Below are positions 1 to 8,640 of a DNA stretch of 64,000 nucleotides, piece after piece; the stretch's first letter is position 1, and the number at the start of each line of letters is the position of its first letter. The notes beneath the pieces were generated by a model, which ran no database searches, was not told the DNA's origin, and was given only the letters and a program-made list of their open reading frames with translations. The position numbers and the translations under genes are program-made. The stretch comes from DASWOJ01 sp964242415 (GTDB taxonomy: Bacteria > Pseudomonadota > Alphaproteobacteria > Acetobacterales > Acetobacteraceae), in NCBI GenBank assembly GCA_964242415.1, contig CAXTAT010000010.1, forward strand, positions 62,001 through 126,000, given 5' to 3'.

Positions 1-77
1 GCCTGCGCGGACCGGACCGGCAGGGCAGCCAGCGCGGCGGTGCCCAGGATGGCATTGCGACGGCGCAGCATCGGCAT
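1..77 (-). CDS. N-terminus of a secreted protein (partial)
   Basis: An ATG on the minus strand at 77 opens a frame that runs off the left edge of the window. The 25 or so visible residues are MPMLRRRNAILGTAALAALP followed by VRSAQA: a basic start, a hydrophobic stretch and an Ala-x-Ala end, which is a typical signal peptide. Such starts are common on periplasmic solute receptors (for example the tripartite tricarboxylate family) in this kind of bacterium, but the mature domain is outside the window, so no family is assigned. Confidence 0.6.
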   Translation of the reverse strand, partial: MPMLRRRNAILGTAALAALPVRSAQ

Positions 78-179
78 AGCGTGGTCCTGACCTGTTGGCG
101 CAACCATGTGGCCCGATCCGCCCCAGCAGGTCGAGGCCCCTCCCGTATTAAGGCAAGCCCACCGGGCAAAAGGACGCTG

Positions 180-344
180 CTCCCTCTCCCCCTTCGGGAG
201 AGGGCCGGGGTGAGGGGGCCTTGCAGTGCGAACTTCGTGGCCCAGGCAGCCCAGTCCCGAAGATGCCGGCGTTTCCCGGCGCAAGCAGGCAGGCAAGCAA
301 GCAAGACTCCCTCACCCCGGCCCTCTCCCGGAGGGAGAGGGGGA
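180..344. repeat. Inverted-end composite repeat, copy 1
   Basis: Two copies of a roughly 35-bp unit in opposite orientation (180-218 and 307-344) enclose about 90 bp. The unit contains CCCTCTCCC, a short loop, GGGAGAGGG and then CCGGGGTGAGGG, so each unit is itself a small hairpin and the pair can form a larger one. The same arrangement recurs at 6193, 12397, 15416, 26148 and 29911, with a half copy at 45675. The right unit ends 6 bp from the stop codon of the GH5-like gene. The remaining bases between 78 and 349 show no gene. Confidence 0.85.
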
Positions 345-349
345 AGCGG

Positions 350-1744
350 CTAGGCCGGGCGGACGGCCAGCGCGATTGCGACCGCGAACGGTGGCGTCTG
401 CAACCGCAGGAAGCCGCCACACGCCTGCACCGTTGCCTCCCCGCATGCCTGGCCGGCCTGAGTGTCCCACAACGCCACGCGATAGCCCCCCGGCGCAAAC
501 GCCGGCAGCGTCACGCAGACGGCCCGGCTGGGCGCCGGGTCCACCCGGCCATTCCCGAGCAACGGCGCGGTCCGCAGCAGGAACAGCACCGCCTGCCGGG
601 CGTCGCCGCACGCGAAGCACGCCACGTCGGGATCGCTGACCACGGCGTCCCACGGCCGGCGGTCGAAACGCAGCCAGTCCACCAACGGAAGAAAGTCCGC
701 CAACCCCCGCTGCGCCCGCCGCATCCCCGGCGTCAGCGTGTGCGGCGACCGGTTGGGCCAGCGCATCCCGCCCCCCGCGCCGCCGGACGCCAGGTGCGCC
801 CATTGCAGGTGGCGGAAGTACTCATCGTCGAAGCCCTCCTCCAGCACCCGCTTCTGGTCCTTGAAGGTGTGGATCGGCCCGTGCTCGCTGTCGAAGAACG
901 GGCGCTGGTCGGTGATCTCCGCCAGCGCCTCCCGCACCAGGCTGCCCGCCGCCAGCGCCGGGGCGACGGTGTCGGAGGGGTGGTCGATGCTGCCCTCCTC
1001 GTAGAAATGGTTGTTGGCGAAGTCGAGCGCGGGATGGCGAAACACCGGCTCGTTCAGCCATGGCTTCCAATGCAGCTCCGGCCCGAATACCGACACGCAT
1101 TGCAGGTGCGCCCGGCCGTGCGCGCGCACCTCGACGTCGCGTAAGAACGGGCCGACGTCACCAATGAAATCTTCGAAGCAGCCGGGGCGGTCCTCGCCCT
1201 GGACGGGGTGCATCTCGTTCCACAGGTCCCAGGCGAACAGCGTGCCGCTGCCGCTCCAGCGTTCGGCGGCGAAGCGCAGCCGGGCCTTGATCAGCCGGCG
1301 CACCTCGGGATGTACCATCAGGCTGGTGCGGGCGCCGCAGGGGCCGCCGTTGGCGGAGTTGTAGGGGTGCAGGTCCCAGCGCACCCACTGGAAAAAAGTA
1401 TCCAGCGGCGTCAGCAGGATGCGCAGGCCGGCCTCCCCGCACAGGCGGAACAGGTCGTCCCATAGTTGCACCAGCACGGGGTTGAAGGTGCCGGCGGGCT
1501 GCTCGAAGAAGTGGCCGCCGAACTCGGCATACTCCAGCATGAAGCGCAGGCAGGTGACGCCGCTGCCGGCGAGGTAGGCCAGGTGCCGGGCCACCGCGTC
1601 CAGGTCGCGCCGGTGCAGCAGGCCCGCGAACTCCACCCAGCTTATCGAGTCGTTCTGGCCGATGGGCGTCCAGGGCTGGCCGTCGTCGGTTTGGAAGTAA
1701 GGCACGCCAGGCGCACGCTGTATCCAAGGCAGCAAAGGCTTCAT
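350..1744 (-). CDS. GH5-like glycoside hydrolase
   Basis: A 464-residue protein with the features of clan A TIM-barrel glycosidases. It has an Asn-Glu pair at the end of one strand (DLWNEMHP, Glu177, likely acid/base) and a second Glu after a later strand (FFDSEHGP, Glu287, likely nucleophile). A short beta-rich tail of about 90 residues follows the barrel. There is no signal peptide, so the enzyme is probably cytosolic. The start is set at the ATG of MKPLLPWIQ; a longer frame adds 20 Arg-rich residues that look like upstream DNA. It stands alone between two repeats. Whether it is a mannanase-, glucosidase- or cellulase-like enzyme cannot be said from sequence reading. Confidence 0.72.
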   Translation of the reverse strand: MKPLLPWIQRAPGVPYFQTDDGQPWTPIGQNDSISWVEFAGLLHRRDLDAVARHLAYLAGSGVTCLRFMLEYAEFGGHFFEQPAGTFNPVLVQLWDDLFRLCGEAGLRILLTPLDTFFQWVRWDLHPYNSANGGPCGARTSLMVHPEVRRLIKARLRFAAERWSGSGTLFAWDLWNEMHPVQGEDRPGCFEDFIGDVGPFLRDVEVRAHGRAHLQCVSVFGPELHWKPWLNEPVFRHPALDFANNHFYEEGSIDHPSDTVAPALAAGSLVREALAEITDQRPFFDSEHGPIHTFKDQKRVLEEGFDDEYFRHLQWAHLASGGAGGGMRWPNRSPHTLTPGMRRAQRGLADFLPLVDWLRFDRRPWDAVVSDPDVACFACGDARQAVLFLLRTAPLLGNGRVDPAPSRAVCVTLPAFAPGGYRVALWDTQAGQACGEATVQACGGFLRLQTPPFAVAIALAVRPA

Positions 1745-1823
1745 CCCAATGATTGAACCCCGTCGTTGCAAGGGGCGCAGCGACGCGGCGACCCAGGGCC
1801 ACATGCGGCGATCGCAGTCCTAG

Positions 1824-1864
1824 CGGCCCTGGATTGCCGCGCCGCAAGCGCGGCTTGCAATGAC
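1824..1864. repeat. GTCATTGCGA-type dispersed repeat
   Basis: The sequence contains CCCTGGATTGCCGCG, then CGCAAGCGCGGC and ends TTGCAATGAC. It is one copy of the widespread dispersed family that reads GTCATTGCGA...GCAATCC on the other strand. Related copies lie at 19488, 21796 and 51518. It occupies most of the gap between the GH5-like gene start and the pyruvate kinase stop. Confidence 0.6.
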
Positions 1865-1903
1865 AGCCTGTTCATCGGCGGCGGGCGTCCTGGACGACGG
1901 GCG

Positions 1904-3337
1904 TCAGCGTGCCTGCGCCACGCGCAGCGCGTTGGTGGTGCCGGGCTGGTTGAAGGGCACGCCCGCTGTTACAACCACCTCGTCGCCGGGCTGCGCGAAG
2001 CCTTCGCTGCGGGCGATGCGGGTGGCGCGGGACACGGTTTCGGTCATGGTGTGCAACTCGGCCGTCATCACCGCGTGCACGCCCCACACCACGGCCAGGC
2101 GGCGCGCAGTGGCGAGATTGCTCGTCAGGCCCAGCACGGGGCAGCTCGGGCGTTCGCGCGCCACGCGCAGGGCGGTGCTGCCGCCCTCGGTGAAGGCGGC
2201 GATCACCGAGGCGCCGATGGTCTGCGCCACCTGCCGGGCGGCGGCGGCGATGGCGGAGGGCGGGCTGCGCTCCGGCGGCGGGCGGCTGCTTTCGATGACG
2301 GCGCGCCAGCCGGGGTCGCGCTCCACGCGTTCGACGATGCGGTCCATGATGTTGACGGCCTCATACGGGTACTGCCCGGCCGCCGTTTCCGCGCTCAGCA
2401 TCACTGCGTCCGCGCCGTCGAACACCGCGGTCGCCACGTCGGACGCCTCGGCGCGGGTAGGGGCCGGAGCGGTGATCATGCTTTCCAGCATCTGCGTCGC
2501 CACCACGACGGGGATGCCGCGCTGCCGCGCCGCGCGGATGATGCGCTTCTGCGCCAGCGGCACCTCCTCAGGCGGCAATTCGACGCCGAGGTCGCCGCGG
2601 GCCACCATGACGGCGTCGGACAGCGCGAGGATCTCGTCCATATTGTCCAGGGCCTGCGGCTTCTCCATCTTGGTCATGATCCAGGCGCGGCCGGCGGCGA
2701 TCTCCTTGGCCTCCGCCACGTCCTCCGCCCGCTGCACGAAGCTCAGGCCGATGTAATCGACCTCGTGCAGCAGGGCGAAGTCCAGGTCCAGCCGGTCCTT
2801 CTCGGTCAGCGCGGGGATCGGCAGCGCCACGTCGGGCACGTTGACGCCCTTGCGGTCGGACAGGGGGCCGCCGACCATGACCTCGCATTCCAGGTGGTCG
2901 CCGCGCACCCGGTCCACCCGCAGGCGCAGCTTGCCGTCGTCCAGCAGCAGGCTGGTGCCGATGCCGGCTGCGGCGATGATCTCCGGGTGCGGCAACTGCA
3001 CCCGGAGGCTGTTGCCGGGCACGGGGGACAGGTCGAGGCGGAACCCCTGCCCGGTCTGCAGCGCCACCCGCCCGCCCTGGAAGCGCCCGACCCGCAGCTT
3101 CGGCCCCTGCACGTCGGCCAGGATGCCGATGGGGCGGCCGGTGTGCTCCTCCAGGGCGCGGATCATGGTGATGCGGGCCAGGTGGTCCTCGTGCGCGCCG
3201 TGGCTGAAATTCAGGCGGAATACGTCGGCGCCGCCGTTGAACAGCCGGGCCAGCACCTCGGCCGAGCTGCTGGCCGGGCCGAGCGTGGCGATGATCTTCG
3301 TGCGCCGGCGGCGGCGCATCTTCACGCGGAGGGCCAT
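1904..3337 (-). CDS. pyk: Pyruvate kinase
   Basis: Converts phosphoenolpyruvate and ADP to pyruvate and ATP, the last step of glycolysis or the Entner-Doudoroff route; cytosolic. The 477-residue length is normal. Diagnostic segments are TKIIATLGPAS near residue 13, FRLNFSHG, the catalytic segment MTKMEKPQALDNMDEIL with its active-site Lys, the metal-binding VMVARGDLGVELP and VATQMLESM. The ATG at 3337 follows an AAGGACG Shine-Dalgarno-like sequence; a second in-frame ATG 18 nt inside is possible. It is monocistronic here. Confidence 0.97.
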   Translation of the reverse strand: MALRVKMRRRRRTKIIATLGPASSSAEVLARLFNGGADVFRLNFSHGAHEDHLARITMIRALEEHTGRPIGILADVQGPKLRVGRFQGGRVALQTGQGFRLDLSPVPGNSLRVQLPHPEIIAAAGIGTSLLLDDGKLRLRVDRVRGDHLECEVMVGGPLSDRKGVNVPDVALPIPALTEKDRLDLDFALLHEVDYIGLSFVQRAEDVAEAKEIAAGRAWIMTKMEKPQALDNMDEILALSDAVMVARGDLGVELPPEEVPLAQKRIIRAARQRGIPVVVATQMLESMITAPAPTRAEASDVATAVFDGADAVMLSAETAAGQYPYEAVNIMDRIVERVERDPGWRAVIESSRPPPERSPPSAIAAAARQVAQTIGASVIAAFTEGGSTALRVARERPSCPVLGLTSNLATARRLAVVWGVHAVMTAELHTMTETVSRATRIARSEGFAQPGDEVVVTAGVPFNQPGTTNALRVAQAR

Positions 3338-3883
3338 GGGGAACGTCCTTCTAAGCGATCAGGATGGCGCGCAGGTCGATGCAGAGGCGGGCCATGTGGA
3401 GGCGGGCCAGGCGACATCCAGGGCGGTGGGGGACTTGCTGGCGCCGATCACCACCCTGCGCCACGGCGGGCCGGGTTGGCAGGTGCGCGGCCAGGCCCCG
3501 GTGCGGCGCTGCGCAGGCCACGGCGGCGACGAACATCGCCCGCGATGCCATACGTGCGCGTTGGTCGTCCGAGTCCATCCTGCCTCCTGCCCTGCGGCCA
3601 CTATGCGGCGGCAGTGTCGGATGATCCAGGCCCTACCTGTTTAAGGCCCGTCTGCCTGAGGGATGCCTCGACCAAGAAGGCCGCTCCACCACCACGCGGC
3701 GATATACTACCGGTGCAGCCGCAGCCGGACCGCCCGGGATTGGCCGAGACCATGCCGTCTGCCTTGGACAAGCAATGCTTCGGAGTGGACGTTGGCTGAA
3801 CATGCTCTCGGGGCAGCAGCAGCCCCTTGCGCACAAGCCCATGCAGTGGTCAGAGAGCGTCGCATCAACCCGGATCACCTGAC
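3338..3883. other. Intergenic stretch without a supported gene
   Basis: About 545 bp between pyk and the next small gene. Open frames exist on both strands; the best is a minus-strand frame of 75 codons at 3351-3578 beginning MDSDDQRARMASRAMFVAAV, with a signal-peptide-like start. Its remainder is Arg/Pro-rich like random GC-rich DNA, so it is not called. No repeat or clear terminator was seen. Confidence 0.5.
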
Positions 3884-4078
3884 ATGAGCGACACCTCCAC
3901 CCCCGGCCACCCCGAGCCAGCGCGCCGCTTCGGCGCTCCCGGCCAGAAAGTCCCGCCTTTCGCTCGCTACGAAGGCACTTCGGCTTGGAAGAAGAACCGT
4001 CGGGGCGCGCGTGAGTATGCGCAGTTCCGCGCCGCGGAGAAGCGGCTCAACCAGGGTGCGGCGACGCCCAACCCCTGA
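3884..4078 (+). CDS. Small hypothetical protein, 64 aa
   Basis: A 64-residue hydrophilic protein starting MSDTSTPGHPEPARRFG. The second half is basic and charged (ARYEGTSAWKKNRRGAREYA, then EKRLNQ), which reads like a genuine small nucleic-acid- or protein-binding polypeptide rather than noise. The ATG at 3884 gives a sensible start; a longer frame from 3827 adds unlikely residues. I do not recognise a family. It lies 103 nt before the DUF1244 gene on the same strand and could share its transcript. Confidence 0.55.
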   Translation: MSDTSTPGHPEPARRFGAPGQKVPPFARYEGTSAWKKNRRGAREYAQFRAAEKRLNQGAATPNP

Positions 4079-4181
4079 TCCCGTCGTTGCGATCGCCCTC
4101 GCGGCCTACCAGCCCTGCGAGGGGATGGCGCGGCTGCGCCGGGCACTCCATCTATGCGGCATAGCTAGAGGAGAACCAACC

Positions 4182-4493
4182 ATGCCGATCCCCGAGATGG
4201 ACCCTGCCACCCAGACCGAGCTGGAGGCCGCGGCCTTCCGTCGCCTGGTCTCCCACCTGCGGGAGCGGGCGGATGTGCAGAACATCGACCTGATGAACCT
4301 GGCCGGCTTTTGCCGCAACTGCCTGTCGCGCTGGTATCGCGAGGAGGCCGACGCCCGCGGCCTGCCGCTGACCGACCCCGATGCGCGGGAGATCGTGTAC
4401 GGCATGCCGTATAAGCAGTGGCAGGCCCTGCACCAGAAGGAGCCGACGGCGGAGCAGAAAGCGGCGTTCGCGGCGTCCAGCCCGGGGCACTAG
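4182..4493 (+). CDS. DUF1244 family protein
   Basis: A 103-residue cytosolic protein with the DUF1244 signature: the block DVQNIDLMNLAGFCRNCLSR around residues 30-49 followed by ARGLPLTDPDAREIVYGMPY. The family is small, helical and widespread in alpha- and gammaproteobacteria with no established biochemical role. The ATG at 4182 is preceded by AGAGGAGA at 4167-4174, which decides this start over a longer upstream frame. It faces the potI gene tail-to-tail. Confidence 0.88.
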   Translation: MPIPEMDPATQTELEAAAFRRLVSHLRERADVQNIDLMNLAGFCRNCLSRWYREEADARGLPLTDPDAREIVYGMPYKQWQALHQKEPTAEQKAAFAASSPGH

Positions 4494-4515
4494 CTCCCGT
4501 TCAGTGACGGGGGAC

Positions 4516-5316
4516 TCAGTGACGTGGGGCGAAGCGCCGGCTGGCCAGCCACACCCCGCCCAGCGCCAGGGACACCAGCGCCAGGATAACCGTCGCCAAC
4601 GCGTTCAGCTCCGGCGTCACGCCCAGCCGCAGGGCGGAAAACACCACCATCGGCAGCGTCGTGGCGCCGGGGCCGGAGGTGAAGGTGGCCACCACCAGGT
4701 CGTCGAGCGACAGCGTGAACGCCAGCAGCCAGCCCGACAGCAGCGCCGGCGCCAGCATCGGCAACGTCACCAGCAGGAACGCCTTGGCGGGCGACGCGCC
4801 GAGGTCCATCGCGGCGTCCTCCAACTCGGTCCCCGTGTCGGCCAGCCGCGCCTCGATCACCACGGCGACGTAGGACAGGCTGACGGAGATATGGGCCAGG
4901 GTGATGGTGAGCGCGCCCCGCCCCTGGGGCCAGCCGAGCGTCTGCTCCATCTGCACGAACAGCAGCAGCAGCGACAGGCCGACCAGCACGTCCGGCAGCA
5001 CCAGCCGCGCCGAGAGCAGCGCCGCGAACACCCCCCGCCCAGCGAACCGCCCGAATCGCGCCAACGCGACCCCTGCCCCGGTCCCGAGCACGACCGCTCC
5101 CGTCGCCGACAGCGCCGCGATCCGCAGCGACAGCCCGGCGGCGGCGATGAGCTTGTCGTCCTGCCACAGCGCCGCATACCAGCGCAGCGAGAACCCGCCC
5201 AGCACCGTCGTCAGCCGCGACGGGTTGAAGCTGGTGGCAACCAGCAGCAGCACCGGCACATACAGGAACGCATAGCCCGCCAGCAGGCATGCGGTCAGGA
5301 AGCTGCCTCGCTTCAT
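4516..5316 (-). CDS. potI: Polyamine ABC transporter permease PotI/PotC-like
   Basis: Inner-membrane permease of 266 residues with about six membrane segments. The cytoplasmic EAA-like loop that docks on the ATPase is visible as LEDAAMDLGASPAKAFLLVT. It resembles the second permease of putrescine/spermidine importers. It is the last gene of the minus-strand order potF-potG-potH-potI and starts 55 nt after potH. There is no obvious ribosome binding site before its ATG at 5316, so coupling with potH translation is plausible. The exact substrate (putrescine, spermidine or another cation) is inferred from family only. Confidence 0.9.
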   Translation of the reverse strand: MKRGSFLTACLLAGYAFLYVPVLLLVATSFNPSRLTTVLGGFSLRWYAALWQDDKLIAAAGLSLRIAALSATGAVVLGTGAGVALARFGRFAGRGVFAALLSARLVLPDVLVGLSLLLLFVQMEQTLGWPQGRGALTITLAHISVSLSYVAVVIEARLADTGTELEDAAMDLGASPAKAFLLVTLPMLAPALLSGWLLAFTLSLDDLVVATFTSGPGATTLPMVVFSALRLGVTPELNALATVILALVSLALGGVWLASRRFAPRH

Positions 5317-5370
5317 GCCGCCCCGCTTCGTGCCACTCGCCTCATTCCGCCCCGCCCTATCCCATAAGCG

Positions 5371-6195
5371 TTACTGGCGCGCCCGCAGCACGATCATGGG
5401 GACCAGCAAGCCCAGCAGCAGCGCGTTGGCGACGGTCGCCGCCATGGGCCAGTCGCGGTTGCTGAAGAACTCGTTCCACAGCGCGCGGCCGATGGTCTGC
5501 GCGCCGGGGCCGCCGAGCAATTCGGGGATGACGTACTCGCCCACGGCCGGGATGAACACCAGGGCCAACCCGGCCAGGATGCCCGGCACGGACTGCGGCA
5601 GGGTGATGGTCAGGAAGGTGACCCAGGGATTGGCGCCGAGGTCTGCCGCGGCTTCCTCCAGCGCCGGGTCGCGGCGGGACAGGCGGGCATATAGCGGCAG
5701 GATCATGAAGGGCAGGTAGGCGTAGGTGACGCCGATGTACATTGCCGTGTTGGTATAGAGCAGCCGGGCCGCCGGCAGGCCCAGGCTGGTCAGGGCCAGG
5801 TCGATCCAGCCGCCGTCGCGCAGCAGCCCGATCCAGGCGGTGATGCGCAGCAGGAACCCGGTCCAGAACGGCAGCATCACAAGCAGCAGCAGCAGGCTGC
5901 GCCAGCGGTCCGGCGCCCGGGCGATGGCAAGCGCCATGGGATAGCCGAGCAGCAGGCAGGCGATGGAGGACACGCCCGCCACGGCCAGGCTTTTCAGCCC
6001 GGCGTCGAGGTAGAAGTTGTCCTCGGTGAGCGCGGCGTAGTTGGCGGTGTCGAGGTTGGCCAGCAGCGGGGTGTAGGGCGGCACGCCGGCCACGCTGGTG
6101 GAGAACGACAGCGCGGCGACGATCATCACCGGCAGCGCCACCGACAGCAGCAGCCAGGCCCAGATCGGCAGCAGGACGAACAAGCGCTGCTTCAC
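5371..6195 (-). CDS. potH: Polyamine ABC transporter permease PotH/PotB-like
   Basis: Inner-membrane permease of 274 residues, about six membrane segments, EAA loop LEEAAADLGANPWVTFLTIT. I set the start at the GTG at 6195 (VKQRLFVLLPIWAW), because a strong GGAGGGAGAGG Shine-Dalgarno sequence sits directly before it. That sequence and the GTG itself lie in the inverted-end repeat copy 2. A longer frame to 6288 would translate the repeat (residues DSLTPALSRRER), which is unlikely to be real protein. It pairs with potI to form the channel. Confidence 0.9.
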   Translation of the reverse strand: MKQRLFVLLPIWAWLLLSVALPVMIVAALSFSTSVAGVPPYTPLLANLDTANYAALTEDNFYLDAGLKSLAVAGVSSIACLLLGYPMALAIARAPDRWRSLLLLLVMLPFWTGFLLRITAWIGLLRDGGWIDLALTSLGLPAARLLYTNTAMYIGVTYAYLPFMILPLYARLSRRDPALEEAAADLGANPWVTFLTITLPQSVPGILAGLALVFIPAVGEYVIPELLGGPGAQTIGRALWNEFFSNRDWPMAATVANALLLGLLVPMIVLRARQ

Positions 6196-6332
6196 CCTCT
6201 CCCTCCGGGAGAGGGCCGGGGTGAGGGAGTCTTGCGGCGCTGGCCCCGGCCCATGGCAGAATGGCCCTTGTGCTGGAGAGGGAGGCACTTGCCCGCCCTC
6301 TCACCCCGGCCCTCTGCCGGAGGGAGAGAGGG
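6193..6332. repeat. Inverted-end composite repeat, copy 2
   Basis: Units at 6193-6227 and 6296-6332 face each other across about 70 bp between potG and potH. On the minus strand the left unit reads CTCTCCCGGAGGGAGAGG followed by the GTG start codon of potH, so the repeat provides the ribosome binding site of that gene. The right unit has a G in place of a C in the loop (CTCTGCCGGAGGGAGAG). Confidence 0.85.
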
Positions 6333-6349
6333 AAAAAGCAGCGCGGCCC

Positions 6350-7426
6350 TCATTCGGACAGCAGCACGCAGGCGCCGGGGTGCCATGACACCGCCACCGC
6401 GCTGCCCGGCGCCAGCAGCCCGGCCCCGATGCCATCGCCCAGCGGCTGCGACACCAGCAGCATCGCGCCCCCCGGCAGTTGCACGTGATGGTCCACCACG
6501 CCGCCACGGTAGGCGCTGGCGGTCACCACCCCCGGGGCACAGTTCACCCCGGCCCCGCCGCCGGGCACGATCCGCAGCCGCTCCGGCCGCAGCGCCACAT
6601 GCACCATCGCCCCCGCCCCGCCCGGCGCCGGGCCGGTGGCGTGCGCGGGTCCGATGCCGTCCAGCTCAAGCTCCGCCACCGGCCCGGCCACCCGCACCCG
6701 GGCCGGCAGGATGTTGGCCGCCCCCATGAAGGCGGCGACATACCGGCTCGCAGGGTGCTCATAGATCTCCGCCGGCGTGCCGACCTGCGCCAGCCGGCCG
6801 GCATTCAGCAGGCCGATGCGGGTGGCCATCGACAGCGCCTCGTCCTGGTCGTGCGTCACCAGCACGAAGGTGGTGCCGGTCTCGCGCTGCACGCGCAGCA
6901 ACTCCAGCCGGGTCTGCTCGCGCAGGCCGCGGTCCAGCGCGGACATCGGCTCGTCGAGCAGCAGCAGCCGTGGGCGGGGGGCCAGCGCACGGGCCAGGGC
7001 GACGCGCTGCCGCTGCCCGCCGGACAGCGCATCCGGGCGGCGGCCAGCAAAGTCCCCCAGCCGCACCAGGTCCAGCAGCGCCGCCACGCGCGTTGCGACC
7101 TCTGCCCGCGCAACTCCCTGGCGGCGCAGGCCGAAGCCGATGTTGTCGGCCACGCTCATGTGCGGGAACAGCGCATAGGACTGGAACGTGGTGTTCACGG
7201 GACGGCGGTGCGGCGGCAGGCGGGTGATGTCCTGGCCGCCGAGCACGATCCGCCCGGCCTGCGGCTGCACGAAGCCGCCCAGCGCCCGCAGCAGCGTGGT
7301 CTTGCCCGACCCGGAGCCGCCCAGCAGCACGAACATCTCGCCTGCGGCAATCTGCAGGTCCAGCCGGTCCAGCGCCGTCGCCGGGCCGTAGCGCACCGTC
7401 AGGCCCTCGACCTCCACATCAGCCAA
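6350..7426 (-). CDS. potG: Polyamine ABC transporter ATPase PotG/PotA-like
   Basis: ATP-binding subunit of 358 residues. Walker A is GGSGSGKTT at residues 36-44, the Q-loop is FQSYALFPH, the ABC signature LSGGQRQRVALARAL, Walker B LLLLDEPMSALD and the switch His in VLVTHDQDEAL. A C-terminal TOBE-like regulatory domain of about 110 residues includes VHVALRPERLRI. The frame opens with TTG at 7426 without a clear Shine-Dalgarno sequence; a GTG at 7417 is an alternative. It lies 34 nt after potF and before repeat copy 2. Confidence 0.93.
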   Translation of the reverse strand: MADVEVEGLTVRYGPATALDRLDLQIAAGEMFVLLGGSGSGKTTLLRALGGFVQPQAGRIVLGGQDITRLPPHRRPVNTTFQSYALFPHMSVADNIGFGLRRQGVARAEVATRVAALLDLVRLGDFAGRRPDALSGGQRQRVALARALAPRPRLLLLDEPMSALDRGLREQTRLELLRVQRETGTTFVLVTHDQDEALSMATRIGLLNAGRLAQVGTPAEIYEHPASRYVAAFMGAANILPARVRVAGPVAELELDGIGPAHATGPAPGGAGAMVHVALRPERLRIVPGGGAGVNCAPGVVTASAYRGGVVDHHVQLPGGAMLLVSQPLGDGIGAGLLAPGSAVAVSWHPGACVLLSE

Positions 7427-7460
7427 GCCCGTCGCCGCCCCGTCCCAGCTTCGCCCCAGC

Positions 7461-8543
7461 CTAGCCCGCCTTGAACCGCGCCCACATCCGCGTCCGCAGC
7501 CGGTCGGCGGCCTGGCTGGGCGCGCGCACGGTGAAGAACCGCGGGCTGCTGGTGTCGGGGAACACGTTGGGGTCGTCGCGCACGTCGGCGTTCACCATCG
7601 GCAGGCTGGCCGGCACGGCGTTGGGGTAGCGCACCTGGTTGGTGATGGCGGCCATCACGTCGGGCTGCAGCAGGAAGTTGATGAACTGCATGGCCTCCGC
7701 CGGGTGCGGGACGTCCTTCGGCACGGCCAGCATGTCGAACGTCAGCTCGGCCAGCTCCTTGGGCGCGATGTAGCGGACCTCCTTTTGCCCGGCCTCCTTG
7801 GCGCGCACCGCGGCCTGGATCACGTCGCCGGAGTAGGTCATCGCCAGGCAAGTCTGCCCGCCTGCCAGCGCCTCCACCGCGCCGCCGCTGGCGAAGGTGC
7901 GGATGTAGGGGCGGATGGCCATGAGCGTCCGCTCGACGTCGGCCAGGTCCTTGGGATCGGCGCTCTCGGGGTTGCGGCCCAGGTACTTCAGCACGGTGGG
8001 GATGGTGTCGATGGCGCTGTCCATCAGGCTGATGCCGCAGGGGGCGATGCGCTTGGCATTCTCGGGCTTCAGCAGCAGGTCCCAACTGCCCATGGGCGCA
8101 TCGGGGGCGAGCGCCTTGATCTCCTCCGGAATGGCGCCCAGGCCGACGGTGCCCCACAGGTAGATCGCGCCGTACTTGTTGCCGGGGTCACTGCTGGCGA
8201 CGCGGGCCATCAGCTTGGGGTCCAGGTTGGACAGGTTCGGAATTCTCGCCTTGTCCAGCGGCAGCAGCGCCTTGGCGGCGATCAGGCGGCTGAACGTCGG
8301 CTCGGCGGTGGGCACCACGATGTCGTAGCCGCTGCTGCCGGCGAGCAGCTTGCCCTCCAGGGTCTCCAGGCTGTCGTAAACGTCGTACTGGACCTTGATG
8401 CCGGTCTCGGCGGTGAAGCGCTCCAGCACCTTGGGGTCGATGTAGTCGGTCCAGTTGTAAACGTTCAGCACGCGGTCCTGGGCGTGCGCGGCGCCCAGGC
8501 CCAGCAGCACCGCAACCGCCAGCATCCCCAACAGCTTACCCAT
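7461..8543 (-). CDS. potF: Polyamine-binding periplasmic protein PotF-like
   Basis: Secreted receptor of 360 residues. It has a signal peptide (MGKLLGMLAVAVLLGLGAAHA), then the typical start VLNVYNWTDYIDPKVLERF, and the segments GYDIVVPTAEPTF and YGAIYLWGTVGLG that line the ligand site in PotD/PotF proteins. It delivers polyamine to the PotGHI complex. As the first gene of the minus-strand operon it probably carries the promoter, which faces the SRAP gene across about 97 bp. Confidence 0.94.
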   Translation of the reverse strand: MGKLLGMLAVAVLLGLGAAHAQDRVLNVYNWTDYIDPKVLERFTAETGIKVQYDVYDSLETLEGKLLAGSSGYDIVVPTAEPTFSRLIAAKALLPLDKARIPNLSNLDPKLMARVASSDPGNKYGAIYLWGTVGLGAIPEEIKALAPDAPMGSWDLLLKPENAKRIAPCGISLMDSAIDTIPTVLKYLGRNPESADPKDLADVERTLMAIRPYIRTFASGGAVEALAGGQTCLAMTYSGDVIQAAVRAKEAGQKEVRYIAPKELAELTFDMLAVPKDVPHPAEAMQFINFLLQPDVMAAITNQVRYPNAVPASLPMVNADVRDDPNVFPDTSSPRFFTVRAPSQAADRLRTRMWARFKAG

Positions 8544-8640
8544 CGCGCCGCCCCATGTTTGGTCCTGTGTTCACGGTGCGGACCCTAACCAGCACCGGGG
8601 ACGATTGAAAGACTGCACGATAGCCCCCAAGCTGCAATCC

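Noticed and set aside
3351..3578. Small minus-strand frame with a signal-like start
   Set aside because: Only the first 25 residues look plausible; the rest is Arg/Pro-rich, other frames are equally open, and no ribosome binding site was found.
1766..3799. Open frame of 677 codons on the plus strand
   Set aside because: It is the complement of pyruvate kinase; its composition (Gly, Arg, Ala, His) is that of a shadow frame.
6196..6288. Longer N-terminus for PotH
   Set aside because: The extra 31 residues are a translation of the dispersed repeat, and a strong ribosome binding site sits before the internal GTG.
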